From assembly GCA_046347635.1 (NCBI GenBank), contig JAXMFT010000010.1, positions 62,001 to 126,000 on the forward strand: a DNA stretch of 64,000 bases, in the 5' to 3' direction. Below the pieces are notes generated by a model, which ran no database searches, was not told where the DNA came from, and saw nothing but the letters and a program-made list of their open reading frames with translations. Numbering within the stretch: position 1 is the stretch's first letter; each line of letters begins with the position of its first letter. The position numbers and the translations under genes were made by a program. Source of the DNA: JAGVSZ01 sp019137045 (GTDB lineage Bacteria; Pseudomonadota; Gammaproteobacteria; Burkholderiales; SG8-39). Positions 23,318 through 34,464 of the stretch are shown here, one piece after another.

Positions 23318-24817
23318 TCAGACGTGCCGCAGCAGCCAGCCGCTGAGGCGATACCGCTCCCCGCGATACTGCGCATCCAGGGCGTCGAGCATCGCTGCGA
23401 CCCCTGCGGCGCTCCAGCCCGCCAGCCACTCGAACGGCCCGGCCGGGTAGTTCACCCCGAGCTTCATCGCCGCGTCGGCGCCTTCCGGCGTGCAGACCCC
23501 CTGCAGCACCGCGTCGGCCGCTTCGTTGATGAGCATGGCGACCGTGCGGGCGACCACCAGTCCCGGCGTGTCGGCCACCGGCTGCGGTGCGAAGCCGAGT
23601 GCGGCGAGCCAGGCGGGCGACTGCGCCCGCCAGCGCTCGGAGGCCCGGTCCGCGACGGCGTAGGCGATCGCCGCGCCGGCCGGGTCGCCCGCCGTCAGCG
23701 GCCGGTCGAAGACCGCGACGTCGTTCGTGCCGAGCGCGGCCGCCAGCTCGGCGGCGCGGCGCCCGTCGGTCACCACCAGTCGCGCCCCGTCGAGCGCGAG
23801 GCCGGTCCACGGGCTACGCGCCTCCCGCGCCGGCCGCCGGTCGGCGATTCGCGCCGCCAGCCAGTCGGCGACCCGCCCGTCGCCGTGCACGGTGATCTCG
23901 CGCGGGGCGACCGGCGCCTCGCGGGCGACCTGCGGCAGCGCCGGCGCCCCCTCGGGGTAGCGATAGAAGCCGCGCCCGCTCTTGCGCCCGAGCAGGCCGC
24001 CGTCGACCATCTCGCGCTGGACGAGCGAGGGCACGTAGCGCTTGTCGTAGAAGTTGGCCGCGTACACCGACTGCGTGACCGCGAAGTTGGTGTCGTGGCC
24101 GACGAGGTCGATCAGCTCGCAGGGTCCCATCCGGAAGCCCGCGCCGCGGAAGCACGCATCGAGGACCTCCGGCGCCGCCGCCTGCTCGAACAGCAGGGCG
24201 AGCGTCTCGGCGTAGAAGGGGCGCGCGATCCGGTTGACGATGAAGCCCGGCGTCGAGCGCGCGTGCACCGGCACCTTGCCCCACTTCCTGCTCAGCTCGA
24301 AGATCGCGTCGGCCACCGCGCGCTCGGTGTGCAGCCCGGACACCACCTCCACCAGCTTCATCAGCGGCACCGGGTTGAAGAAGTGCATGCCGACCAGGCG
24401 CCCCGGAAGCTTCATTCCGCGCGCGAGCGCGGTGACCGAGATCGAGGAGGTGTTGGTCGCGATCACGCAGTCGGCGCCGACCAGCGACTCGAGCTCGGCG
24501 AAGAGGGCGCGCTTCGCCTCCAGGTCCTCGACGATCGCCTCGATCACGAGGCTCACGCCCGCCGCCGCGCCGAGCGCGGCGACCGGCTCGATGCGCGCCA
24601 TCGTCGCGCCCGCGGCGTCCGCCGTGAGCTTGCCCTTGGCGGCGAGCCCGTCGAGCGTGGCGGCCAGCTTCGCCTTCGCCTGCGCCGCCGCGCCCTCGCG
24701 CGCGTCGAACAGGCGCACGCGATGCCCGGCCTGTGCCGCCACCTGCGCGATGCCCGCGCCCATGATGCCCGCGCCGACGACCAGCAGCGGTGCCCCGTCC
24801 AGCGCGCCGGGAGTCAT
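23318..24817 (-). CDS. paaH: 3-hydroxyacyl-CoA dehydrogenase (PaaH-like, 3-hydroxyadipyl-CoA)
   Basis: A 499-residue NAD-dependent dehydrogenase. The Rossmann start is LVVGAGIMGAGIAQVAAQAG, the catalytic His lies in GMHFFNPVPLMKLVEVV, and NRIARPFYAE and MGPCELIDLVGHD follow. A second 3HCDH C-terminal domain (ARTVAMLINEAADAVLQGVC) gives the long PaaH/PaaC form. It is the fourth gene of the leftward box operon, 34 bp after boxA. The box pathway yields 3,4-dehydroadipyl-CoA and then 3-hydroxyadipyl-CoA, so this enzyme probably makes 3-oxoadipyl-CoA. It ends 64 bp from the convergent GMC gene. Confidence 0.88.
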   Translation of the reverse strand: MTPGALDGAPLLVVGAGIMGAGIAQVAAQAGHRVRLFDAREGAAAQAKAKLAATLDGLAAKGKLTADAAGATMARIEPVAALGAAAGVSLVIEAIVEDLEAKRALFAELESLVGADCVIATNTSSISVTALARGMKLPGRLVGMHFFNPVPLMKLVEVVSGLHTERAVADAIFELSRKWGKVPVHARSTPGFIVNRIARPFYAETLALLFEQAAAPEVLDACFRGAGFRMGPCELIDLVGHDTNFAVTQSVYAANFYDKRYVPSLVQREMVDGGLLGRKSGRGFYRYPEGAPALPQVAREAPVAPREITVHGDGRVADWLAARIADRRPAREARSPWTGLALDGARLVVTDGRRAAELAAALGTNDVAVFDRPLTAGDPAGAAIAYAVADRASERWRAQSPAWLAALGFAPQPVADTPGLVVARTVAMLINEAADAVLQGVCTPEGADAAMKLGVNYPAGPFEWLAGWSAAGVAAMLDALDAQYRGERYRLSGWLLRHV

Positions 24818-24851
24818 CGGCGCGCGCCGGGTTGGGTGAGCGATGCGTTCA

Positions 24852-26135
24852 TCAGTATGTCTCCAGATGCAGCCGCGCCTCGTTCTTCAGCGCCGCGGCC
24901 ACCGCGTCCCAGGCGAGGCCGGCCTGCTGCGCGACGTCGCGCAGCGCGAGCACTACGCCTTCCTCCATCGCCTTCAGTCCGCACACGTAGAAGTAGGCGT
25001 TCGGATCGGTCAGCAGCGGCGCCAGGCCGGCGGCGCGCTCGCGCATGGCGTCCTGGACGTAGCGTTTCGGCTGCCCCGGCGTGCGCGAGAAGGCGAAGTT
25101 GATGTCGATGAAGTCCTTCGGCAGGTTCTGCAGCGGGCCGAAGTACGGCAGCTCCTCCTTGGTGCGGGCGCCGAAGAATAGCATCAGCTTGCCGCCCTCG
25201 AACTTGCCGCTCGCCCGCAGGCGGCGGCGCCACTCGGTCATGGCGCGCATCGGCGCGCTGCCGGTCCCGGTGCAGATCATCACGATGCTCGAGCGCGGGT
25301 GGTTCGGCATCAGGAAGCTCGCGCCGAACGGGCCGATCACCTGCACCTTGTCCCCGCGGGCGAGATCGCACATGTAATTCGACGCCACGCCGCGCACCGG
25401 GCGGCCCTGGTAGTCCTCCAGCACGCGCTTGATCGTCAGCGAGAGGTTGTTGTAGCCCGGCCGCTCGCCGTTGCGCGGGCTCGCCACCGAGTACTGGCGC
25501 GGGTGGTGCGGCCGGCCGCCGGCGTCGGTGCCGGGCGGGATGATGCCGATCGACTGCCCCTCGAGCACCGGAAAGGGCAGCGCGCCGAAGTCGAGCACGA
25601 CGTGATGCGTGTCGTATTCGTGGCCGACGGCGGTGACGCGCAGGTTGCCGGCGACGGTCGCGGTGATGAACTTCTGCGGCGCCTTCGGTCCGTACAGGTT
25701 GGTGTACGCGTGTGCGGCGGACCAGGGCGGGGTCGTGGCGCCGTAGAGCGCGCCGTTGAATGCGGCGGCCTCCTCGGCGGCCGCCGGCATCGCGGCGGGT
25801 GCCACCGGCTCGGCCGCGAGCGCGGCGTCGGCCGCTACGCCCGCCGCCGCCAGCTCCTCGGCCGCCAGCTCGCGCGGCAGGACATCCCAGCCGAGCTGCG
25901 CGGCGACGCTGTAGGCGCGCTCGCGCGGCACGGTACGCCAGTTGTCGATCGCCCCGGTCGGGCAGGGCGGGATGCAGGCGCGGCAGAACTGGCACTTGGC
26001 CGGGTCCACGACGTAGTTGCGCTCGTCGTGCGTGATCGCCCCGATCGGGCAGGTCGCCTCGCACGTGTTGCAGCGAATGCAGATCTCCGGGTCGATCAGG
26101 TGCTGCCGGAGGACCCGCGCATCGGCCATGTCCAC
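24852..26135 (-). CDS. boxA: benzoyl-CoA 2,3-epoxidase reductase component BoxA
   Basis: A reductase of about 427 residues that passes electrons from NADPH to BoxB. Two ferredoxin motifs open the protein (CIRCNTCEATCPIGAI and CQFCRACIPPCPTGAI, residues about 19-70). An Ala/Glu-rich linker follows, then a ferredoxin-NADP reductase module (RQYSVASPRNGE for flavin, CTGTGSAPMRAM for NADPH). GTG 26135 is chosen because AAGGAG sits eight bases upstream; an ATG two codons later (26129) is an alternative. It lies between boxB (47 bp upstream) and the paaH-like gene. Confidence 0.93.
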   Translation of the reverse strand: MDMADARVLRQHLIDPEICIRCNTCEATCPIGAITHDERNYVVDPAKCQFCRACIPPCPTGAIDNWRTVPRERAYSVAAQLGWDVLPRELAAEELAAAGVAADAALAAEPVAPAAMPAAAEEAAAFNGALYGATTPPWSAAHAYTNLYGPKAPQKFITATVAGNLRVTAVGHEYDTHHVVLDFGALPFPVLEGQSIGIIPPGTDAGGRPHHPRQYSVASPRNGERPGYNNLSLTIKRVLEDYQGRPVRGVASNYMCDLARGDKVQVIGPFGASFLMPNHPRSSIVMICTGTGSAPMRAMTEWRRRLRASGKFEGGKLMLFFGARTKEELPYFGPLQNLPKDFIDINFAFSRTPGQPKRYVQDAMRERAAGLAPLLTDPNAYFYVCGLKAMEEGVVLALRDVAQQAGLAWDAVAAALKNEARLHLETY

Positions 26136-26182
26136 GTCGCTCACTCCTTCGGCCCGGGGGGCCGCGCCGCCGGGCGCGGGGC

Positions 26183-27610
<1,428 letters not shown>

Positions 27611-27658
27611 GGGATTTCCCGTGTTGGTGATCGGTGATCGATGCGCGGCGCCCGGCGG

Positions 27659-29317
<1,659 letters not shown>

Positions 29318-29373
29318 GGGCGGGTCTCCGGTGGGTCTAGAACCAAAGTGCAGGGCGGCCAGCAGGAGCACGC

Positions 29374-29403
29374 ATCATAATGCATGTTCTCTTCGGGCGT
29401 CAA
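29374..29403 (-). promoter_or_regulatory. box operon promoter with overlapping TGCA-containing palindrome
   Basis: On the minus strand, TTGACG (29403-29398) and TATGAT (29379-29374) are separated by 18 bp. GCATTATGATGC (29383-29372) is an inverted repeat (GCAT/ATGC) over the -10, and a TGCA lies at 29381-29384. From memory, BoxR/BzdR-type regulators recognise TGCA repeats around the promoter, so this is a good candidate operator for the adjacent BoxR. Confidence 0.55.
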
Positions 29404-29430
29404 GCACTTTTATTCATGTCGGCCGCAGGG

Positions 29431-30405
29431 TCAGCGCGGCAGCTGCAGCGCCCGGCGCACCAGCGCGCGCAGGGCGAGGAAGGTCGGCTGGAGGGGCTGC
29501 GCGCTCGTGTCCAGCTTGAACTCGGCCTTGGAGTAGAAGGCGGCCCGCCCGGCGAGGATGCGTTTCAGGTCGTCCATCGCCTCGTTGCTGTCGGCCATCG
29601 GGCGCAGGTCGCCCTGCGCCGTGACGCGCTTCATGTGGTCCTCGGGGTCGGCGTGCAGCCACACCGACGTGCAGTGCGTCAGGAGCAGATTGAAGGTCGC
29701 CGGATCGGACACGAGGCCGCCGGGGGTGGCGATCACCGCCTCGGAATGGATCTGGATCGCCTCCTCGAGCGCGCGCCGCTCGTAGCGGCGATAGGCGTTC
29801 ATGCCGTACAGCGCCTGGATCTCCGAAATGGTGCAGCCGGCGAACTGCTCGATCTCGCGGCTCAGCTCGACGAACGGGAAGGCGAGGTCGTCGGCGAGCA
29901 TCTGCCCGAGGGTGGACTTGCCCGCCCCGCGCAGACCCACGAGCGCGACGCGCGGGCTGCGCGGCGCGCCGGCGCCGCCGGTCCCCAGCATCTCGCCGAT
30001 CGCCACGCGCACGCGGCGCAGGGCCGCCTCGTCGCGGTGCTCCAGCAGCTCGCGGATCAGCAACCATTCCGGCGACGAGGTCGTCACGTCGCCGGTCAGC
30101 TCGGCGAGCGGGCACTGCAGCGCCCCGGCGAGCTGCTGCAGGACGAGGAGCGACGCGTTGCCCAGGCCGTACTCGAGATTCGCGAGGTAGCGCTCGGAGA
30201 TGTCCGCGGCCTCGGCCACGGCCTTTCGCGTCAGCCCGCGGCGCGCACGCAGGGCGCGCGCCCGCTCGCCGAGCGCCACGAGCGCGGGGTCTTTCGGGTC
30301 GCTCGCGGTCGCGGGCGCGGCACGGGGTCCGAGCGCGCGCGCCGGCCTGACCGTCCGGGGCGGCTTGCGCGCCGACGCGGGCTTCTGAACGAGAGGGCTC
30401 GACAT
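29431..30405 (-). CDS. boxR: BoxR-type regulator (XRE HTH fused to shikimate kinase-like domain)
   Basis: A 324-residue regulator. After a basic N-terminal arm, an XRE helix-turn-helix (GLTRKAVAEAADISERYLAN, about residues 66-86) is joined to a shikimate-kinase-like domain. That domain has P-loop LVGLRGAGKSTLGQMLADDL and VIATPGGLV, the layout of BoxR/BzdR repressors that bind benzoyl-CoA. ATG 30405 has GGAG eight bases upstream; a GTG at 30441 gives 12 more residues but has no such site. It lies directly upstream of boxC on the same strand (113 bp gap), and probably represses the box promoter until benzoyl-CoA appears. Confidence 0.9.
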   Translation of the reverse strand: MSSPLVQKPASARKPPRTVRPARALGPRAAPATASDPKDPALVALGERARALRARRGLTRKAVAEAADISERYLANLEYGLGNASLLVLQQLAGALQCPLAELTGDVTTSSPEWLLIRELLEHRDEAALRRVRVAIGEMLGTGGAGAPRSPRVALVGLRGAGKSTLGQMLADDLAFPFVELSREIEQFAGCTISEIQALYGMNAYRRYERRALEEAIQIHSEAVIATPGGLVSDPATFNLLLTHCTSVWLHADPEDHMKRVTAQGDLRPMADSNEAMDDLKRILAGRAAFYSKAEFKLDTSAQPLQPTFLALRALVRRALQLPR

Positions 30406-30422
30406 ATCCCGGGCTCCGGACT

Positions 30423-30445
30423 TATTGTTCGTAATACGCACAATA
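30423..30445. promoter_or_regulatory. 23-bp near-perfect palindrome between boxR and GMC gene
   Basis: TATTGTTCGT (30423-30432), AAT, ACGCACAATA (30436-30445): ten-base arms with one mismatch around a 3-bp centre, in an AT-rich island within GC-rich DNA. The core GTTCGTAATACGCAC resembles, as far as I recall, the asymmetric IclR-family operator of PobR/PcaU-type regulators (GTTCG...CGCAC). The palindrome is observed; the regulator family is a guess. Confidence 0.5.
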
Positions 30446-30514
30446 CTTCATATCACCGCCGCCCGCAACCCGGTCGCGGCGCCAGTCGGCCGCCTCTGGC
30501 ATCCTTGCGCCGCA

Positions 30515-32101
30515 ATGAGCACCTACGACTATGTGATCGTCGGCGCCGGCTCGGCCGGCTGCGTGCTCGCCAACCGGCTCAGCGCCGACCGGCGCACGAC
30601 CGTGCTGCTGCTGGAGGCGGGGCCGCGCGACACGGCGTTCTGGATCCACGTCCCGCTCGGCTACGGGAAGCTCTTCACGCGCACCGACGTCAACTGGGCG
30701 TACGAGTCGGAGCCGGAGCCCGCCCTGAACGGCCGGCGCGTCTTCACCCCGCGCGGCAAGGTGCTCGGAGGCTCCTCGTCGATCAACGGGCTGGTGCACG
30801 TGCGCGGGCAGCGCGAGGACTACGACGGCTGGGGCGTGCCGGGCTGGAACTTCGACGCGCTGCTGCCGTACTTCAAGAAGTCCGAGGACAACAGCCGCGG
30901 CGCGAGCGAGTGGCACGGCGCCGGCGGTCCGATCGCGGTCTCGGACCTGCCCGACCGGCACGAGCTGTGCGATGCGTTCATCGCCGCGGCCGCCGCGCTC
31001 GGGGTGCCGCGCAACGACGATTTCAGCGGCGCGAGCCAGGAGGGCACGGGCTACTACCAGGCGGCCGCGCGCAACGGCCGCCGCTGCAGCACCGCGGTCG
31101 GGTACCTGCGCCCGGCCGAGCGGCGGCCGAACCTGCGCGTCGAGGTCGAGGCGCTCGCCACCCGCATCCTGTTCGCGGGCAGGCGCGCGGCCGGCGTCGC
31201 CTACGACGCGCGCGGCGCGCGGCGCGAGGTGCGCGCCGCGCGGGAGGTGATCGTCGCGGGCGGCAGCATCAACTCGCCCCAGCTGCTGCAGCTCTCGGGC
31301 GTGGGCCCGCGCGCGCTGCTCGAGCGGCACGGGATCGCGGTCGTGCACGACGCGCCCGGCGTGGGCGAGGACCTGCAGGATCACTTCTACTGCCGCACGT
31401 TCTGGCGCTGCACCCGCCCGCTCACGCTGAACGACGACCTGCGCACGCTGTGGGGGCAGGCGCGGATCGGCCTCCAGTACCTGCTCGCGCGCCGCGGCCC
31501 GCTCACCGTGAGCGCCGGCTACGCCGCGGCGTTCGTGCGCACGCGGCCCGAGGTCGCGCGCCCCGACGCCCAGATCTACTTCATCAATTTCTCCACCGCG
31601 CGGCGCGGCGGCCACCTGCACCGGTTCTCGGGCTTCACGCTCTCGGTGTCGCAGACCCAGGTCGAGTCGCGCGGGTCGGTGCGGATCGCCGCCGCCGATG
31701 CGCGCACGCCGCCGTCGATCCGCTACAACTACCTCGCCACCGAGCGCGACCGCCGCGTGATGGTCGACGGCCTGAAGTTCGCCCGGCGCATCGCCGGCAC
31801 CGCGCCGATGAGCGGCTACGTGGCCGCCGAGGAGCTCCCGGGGCCGCGCGTGCAGAGCGACGCGGACTGGCTCGCCTTCTGCCGCGAGGCCGGCGACACG
31901 GTGTTCCACCCGACCTCGACCTGCCGCATGGGCACCGACGCGCGCGCGGTGGTCGACCCGCGGCTGCGGGTGAACGGCGTCGCGGGGCTGCGCGTCGTGG
32001 ACGCGTCGGTCCTGCCCGCGGTGCCCTCGGGGAACATCAACGCCACCGTGATCGCGATCGCGGAGAAGGCGTCCGACCTCGTGCTCGCCGACGCGCGCTA
32101 G
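30515..32101 (+). CDS. GMC family FAD oxidoreductase (choline dehydrogenase-like)
   Basis: A 528-residue GMC flavoprotein with DYVIVGAGSAGCVLANRL at residues about 5-22, GKVLGGSSSINGLVHVRG, the EWHGAGGPIAVSDLPDRHEL segment, active-site TVFHPTSTCRMG and VPSGNINATVIAIA. It is closely similar to the enzyme at 21706 but complete. It is divergent from boxR with a marked palindrome between them, so it may be co-regulated with the aromatic genes, for example to oxidise an aryl or alkyl alcohol to the aldehyde. No membrane anchor is seen. Substrate unknown. Confidence 0.9.
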   Translation: MSTYDYVIVGAGSAGCVLANRLSADRRTTVLLLEAGPRDTAFWIHVPLGYGKLFTRTDVNWAYESEPEPALNGRRVFTPRGKVLGGSSSINGLVHVRGQREDYDGWGVPGWNFDALLPYFKKSEDNSRGASEWHGAGGPIAVSDLPDRHELCDAFIAAAAALGVPRNDDFSGASQEGTGYYQAAARNGRRCSTAVGYLRPAERRPNLRVEVEALATRILFAGRRAAGVAYDARGARREVRAAREVIVAGGSINSPQLLQLSGVGPRALLERHGIAVVHDAPGVGEDLQDHFYCRTFWRCTRPLTLNDDLRTLWGQARIGLQYLLARRGPLTVSAGYAAAFVRTRPEVARPDAQIYFINFSTARRGGHLHRFSGFTLSVSQTQVESRGSVRIAAADARTPPSIRYNYLATERDRRVMVDGLKFARRIAGTAPMSGYVAAEELPGPRVQSDADWLAFCREAGDTVFHPTSTCRMGTDARAVVDPRLRVNGVAGLRVVDASVLPAVPSGNINATVIAIAEKASDLVLADAR

Positions 32102-32125
32102 GGCCGCGCCGGGGCGAACCGGCGC

Positions 32126-33022
32126 TCAGGCGGACGGGCCGGCGACGAACGGCGCCATCGCGGCGCGCAGGTCGTCGGGGATCGGCAGGGCCCGGTAGGT
32201 GTCGAGCGACATCATCGAGCGGACGTTGCGCGCGCGCAGGCGCTCCTCGCCGCCGATGCGGCCGCGGAGCGTGAGGTCGAGCGAGGCGCGGCCGATGCGC
32301 GCCACCGTGAGCTCCAGCACCAGGCGCTCGCCGATGCGGCAGGGCTTGTGGTACTCGCACTGCGTGTGCACGACCGGGAAGCCGAAGCGCCGATGCATGT
32401 GCATCGCGTCGAACGGCAGCCCGAGCGCCTGCGCGAACCAGTCCTCCATCGCCGCGTTGATCATGTCGAAGTAGCGCGGGAAGTGCACGATGCCGCCCGG
32501 GTCGCAGTGCGAGAAGCGGATCAGGTGCTCGCTCGCGAACGATTGCGCGCTCCGGCCCGCCGGCTGCGGCAGCCGCGCGAGCCCGCTGCCGCCGGCGACG
32601 TGGCGCGCGATCTTCTCGCGCAGGCCGGGCGGAATCGGCACGGCGCGCAGCCGCTCGAGCGCGACCAGCGCGATCAGGTGGCGAAACCGCATGCGCTCCT
32701 CGCCCCCGACCTTGCCCGCGACCAGGAACTCGACCGCGCTGCGGCCGAGGCGGGTGACGGCGATCTCCAGGTCGAGCGCGTCGCCGACGCGGCTCGGCCG
32801 GAAGAAGTCGCACTGCGTGTTGACGGTCGGAAACCCGATGCCCTCCTGGCGCAGGCGCGTCTCCAGGTTGGGCTCGATGCGCGCGTCGAACCAGTCCTCG
32901 ACCGCCTCGTACAGCATCTCGAAGTAGTTCGGGAAGTAGACGATCCCGCCGGGATCGCAGTGCGAGAAGCGGATCGCCTGGCGGTGGACGAAGGACGGTG
33001 CGGTCGGGGCGGGAGCGCTCAT
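32126..33022 (-). CDS. tandem double-hotdog acyl-CoA thioesterase (4HBT-like)
   Basis: A 298-residue protein made of two homologous hotdog domains in series. Domain 1 (about residues 12-150) has IRFSHCDPGGIVYFPNYFEM and TQCDFFRPSRVGD. Domain 2 (about 160-298) repeats IRFSHCDPGGIVHFPRYFDM and TQCEYHKPCRIGE. The Asp in CDPGGI is the catalytic position of 4-hydroxybenzoyl-CoA thioesterases and is kept in both halves. Family members are usually single-domain tetramers, so the fusion is unusual. Near a box cluster it may act as a benzoyl-CoA thioesterase that prevents CoA trapping. It ends 24 bp from the convergent GMC gene. Confidence 0.85.
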   Translation of the reverse strand: MSAPAPTAPSFVHRQAIRFSHCDPGGIVYFPNYFEMLYEAVEDWFDARIEPNLETRLRQEGIGFPTVNTQCDFFRPSRVGDALDLEIAVTRLGRSAVEFLVAGKVGGEERMRFRHLIALVALERLRAVPIPPGLREKIARHVAGGSGLARLPQPAGRSAQSFASEHLIRFSHCDPGGIVHFPRYFDMINAAMEDWFAQALGLPFDAMHMHRRFGFPVVHTQCEYHKPCRIGERLVLELTVARIGRASLDLTLRGRIGGEERLRARNVRSMMSLDTYRALPIPDDLRAAMAPFVAGPSA

Positions 33023-33243
33023 GCCGGGATTCTGCCTGCCGTGCCGCCGGCGCGGCAAGACGGCCGCGACGGCGGCGGAAAGCGGGTTGCGCGCGCGTTT
33101 CCCGTGCCGCACACTGCCCGCATGGCAACGAGGCTCGAGTCGCGCGCGGAACGGCCGACGGCGGCGTGCGGCGCGATGCGCGGCGTGCGCGCGCACGCCT
33201 GCGCCGCCCGCCCCGCGTGCGCGCGCCGGGCCGGCCCGCGACG

Positions 33244-34464
33244 GTGACCGCGCACGCTGCGGCGCCGCTGCCGGTCTGGCCGGTGGTGGCGGTCACCACC
33301 GCGACCCAGTCTCTCACCACCCTCGCCGCGCTCGCGCTCACCGCGGTGGCGCCGCGCGCTGCGCGCGACCTCGGGACCGAGCCGGCGCTCATCGGCTACC
33401 AGGTGAGCCTCGTGTACGTCGGCGCGATGCTCATGTCGCTCGTCAGCGGCGCGCTGGTGCGGCGGCTGGGCGCGGCGCGCGCGAGCCAGTTCGCGCTGGG
33501 GATGGCCGCGGCCGGCTGCCTGCTGTCGGCGCTCGCCCTGCTGCCGGTGCTCGCGCTCGGCGCGCTGGTGATCGGGCTGGGATACGGCTGCACCAACCCG
33601 GCCGCGTCGCAGCTGCTCGCCCGCACGCCGACCAGCGGAAGGATGAACCTCATCTTCTCCATCAAGCAGACCGGCGTGCCGATCGGCGGGATCCTCGCGG
33701 GTCTGCTCGTGCCCTCGATCACGCTCGCGTTCGGCTGGCGGGCCGCGCTGGTCGCCTGCGGCGCGCTCGCCGTCGGCCTCGCCCTGGCGATCGAGCGCGT
33801 GCGAGCGGCGTGGGACGACGACCGCGACCGCGCCGCGCGCCTGCTCGCTCGCCCGTTCGCGAGCCTCGCGCTCATCTGGCGCCACCCGGTGCTGCGCTGG
33901 CTCGCGCTCGCCTCGCTCGCCTTCGCGGCCGCGCAGCTCGTCCTGGTCGGCTTCCTGGTCACCTATCTCGTGACCGAGATCGGGCTGGACCTCGTCACGG
34001 CGGGAACGGTGCTCGCCGTGGCGCAGGCCGCGGGGGCGGGCGGGCGGCTCGCTTGGGGCTGGCTCGCCGACCGGCTCCGGTCGGCGACGGCGGCGCTGAT
34101 CGTGAACGGCACCCTCGCGGCGGCCGGCGCGCTCGCGACCGCGGCGATCGGCGGCGCGTGGCCGCTCGCGCTGGTGGTCGCGGCGACCGCGTTCTACGGC
34201 TTCTCCGCGATCGGCTGGAACGGCGTGTTCATGGCCGCGGTCGCGCGCCAGAGTCCGGCGGAGCAGATCGGGGTCGCGACCGGCGGCGCGCTCAGCATCA
34301 CCTACGCCGGCATCATCCTCGGGCCGTCCGCGTTCGCCGCGCTGCACGACCGTCTCGACGTGACTTACGGGGAGGGCTTCGCGCTGCTCGCCGTCGTCAC
34401 GGCGGCGGGGGTGGCGTGTCTCGCGCTTGCGCGGCAGCGCGCAGCCCAGCCAGCGCCGCGCTGA
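33244..34464 (+). CDS. MFS transporter
   Basis: A 406-residue major facilitator with about twelve hydrophobic segments. It has the loop GALVRRLGAARASQF between helices 2 and 3, the conserved FSIKQTGVPIGGILAGLLVP near the middle of the first half, and LAWGWLADRLRS in the second half. GTG 33244 is taken as start since it directly precedes the first membrane segment (VWPVVAVTTATQSLTTLAAL). The family resembles CynX/NimT-like or aromatic-acid uptake carriers but no substrate is evident. Its 3' end overlaps the convergent malQ gene by 68 bp. Confidence 0.82.
   Translation: MTAHAAAPLPVWPVVAVTTATQSLTTLAALALTAVAPRAARDLGTEPALIGYQVSLVYVGAMLMSLVSGALVRRLGAARASQFALGMAAAGCLLSALALLPVLALGALVIGLGYGCTNPAASQLLARTPTSGRMNLIFSIKQTGVPIGGILAGLLVPSITLAFGWRAALVACGALAVGLALAIERVRAAWDDDRDRAARLLARPFASLALIWRHPVLRWLALASLAFAAAQLVLVGFLVTYLVTEIGLDLVTAGTVLAVAQAAGAGGRLAWGWLADRLRSATAALIVNGTLAAAGALATAAIGGAWPLALVVAATAFYGFSAIGWNGVFMAAVARQSPAEQIGVATGGALSITYAGIILGPSAFAALHDRLDVTYGEGFALLAVVTAAGVACLALARQRAAQPAPR

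Noticed and set aside
30405..30441. GTG at 30441 as boxR start
   Set aside because: The ATG at 30405 has GGAG eight bases upstream and gives the usual N-terminus; the GTG lies within the palindrome.
33122..33247. Short ORF beginning MATRLES before the MFS gene
   Set aside because: Arg/Ala-rich, in a different frame from the MFS gene, and without homology; chance frame.
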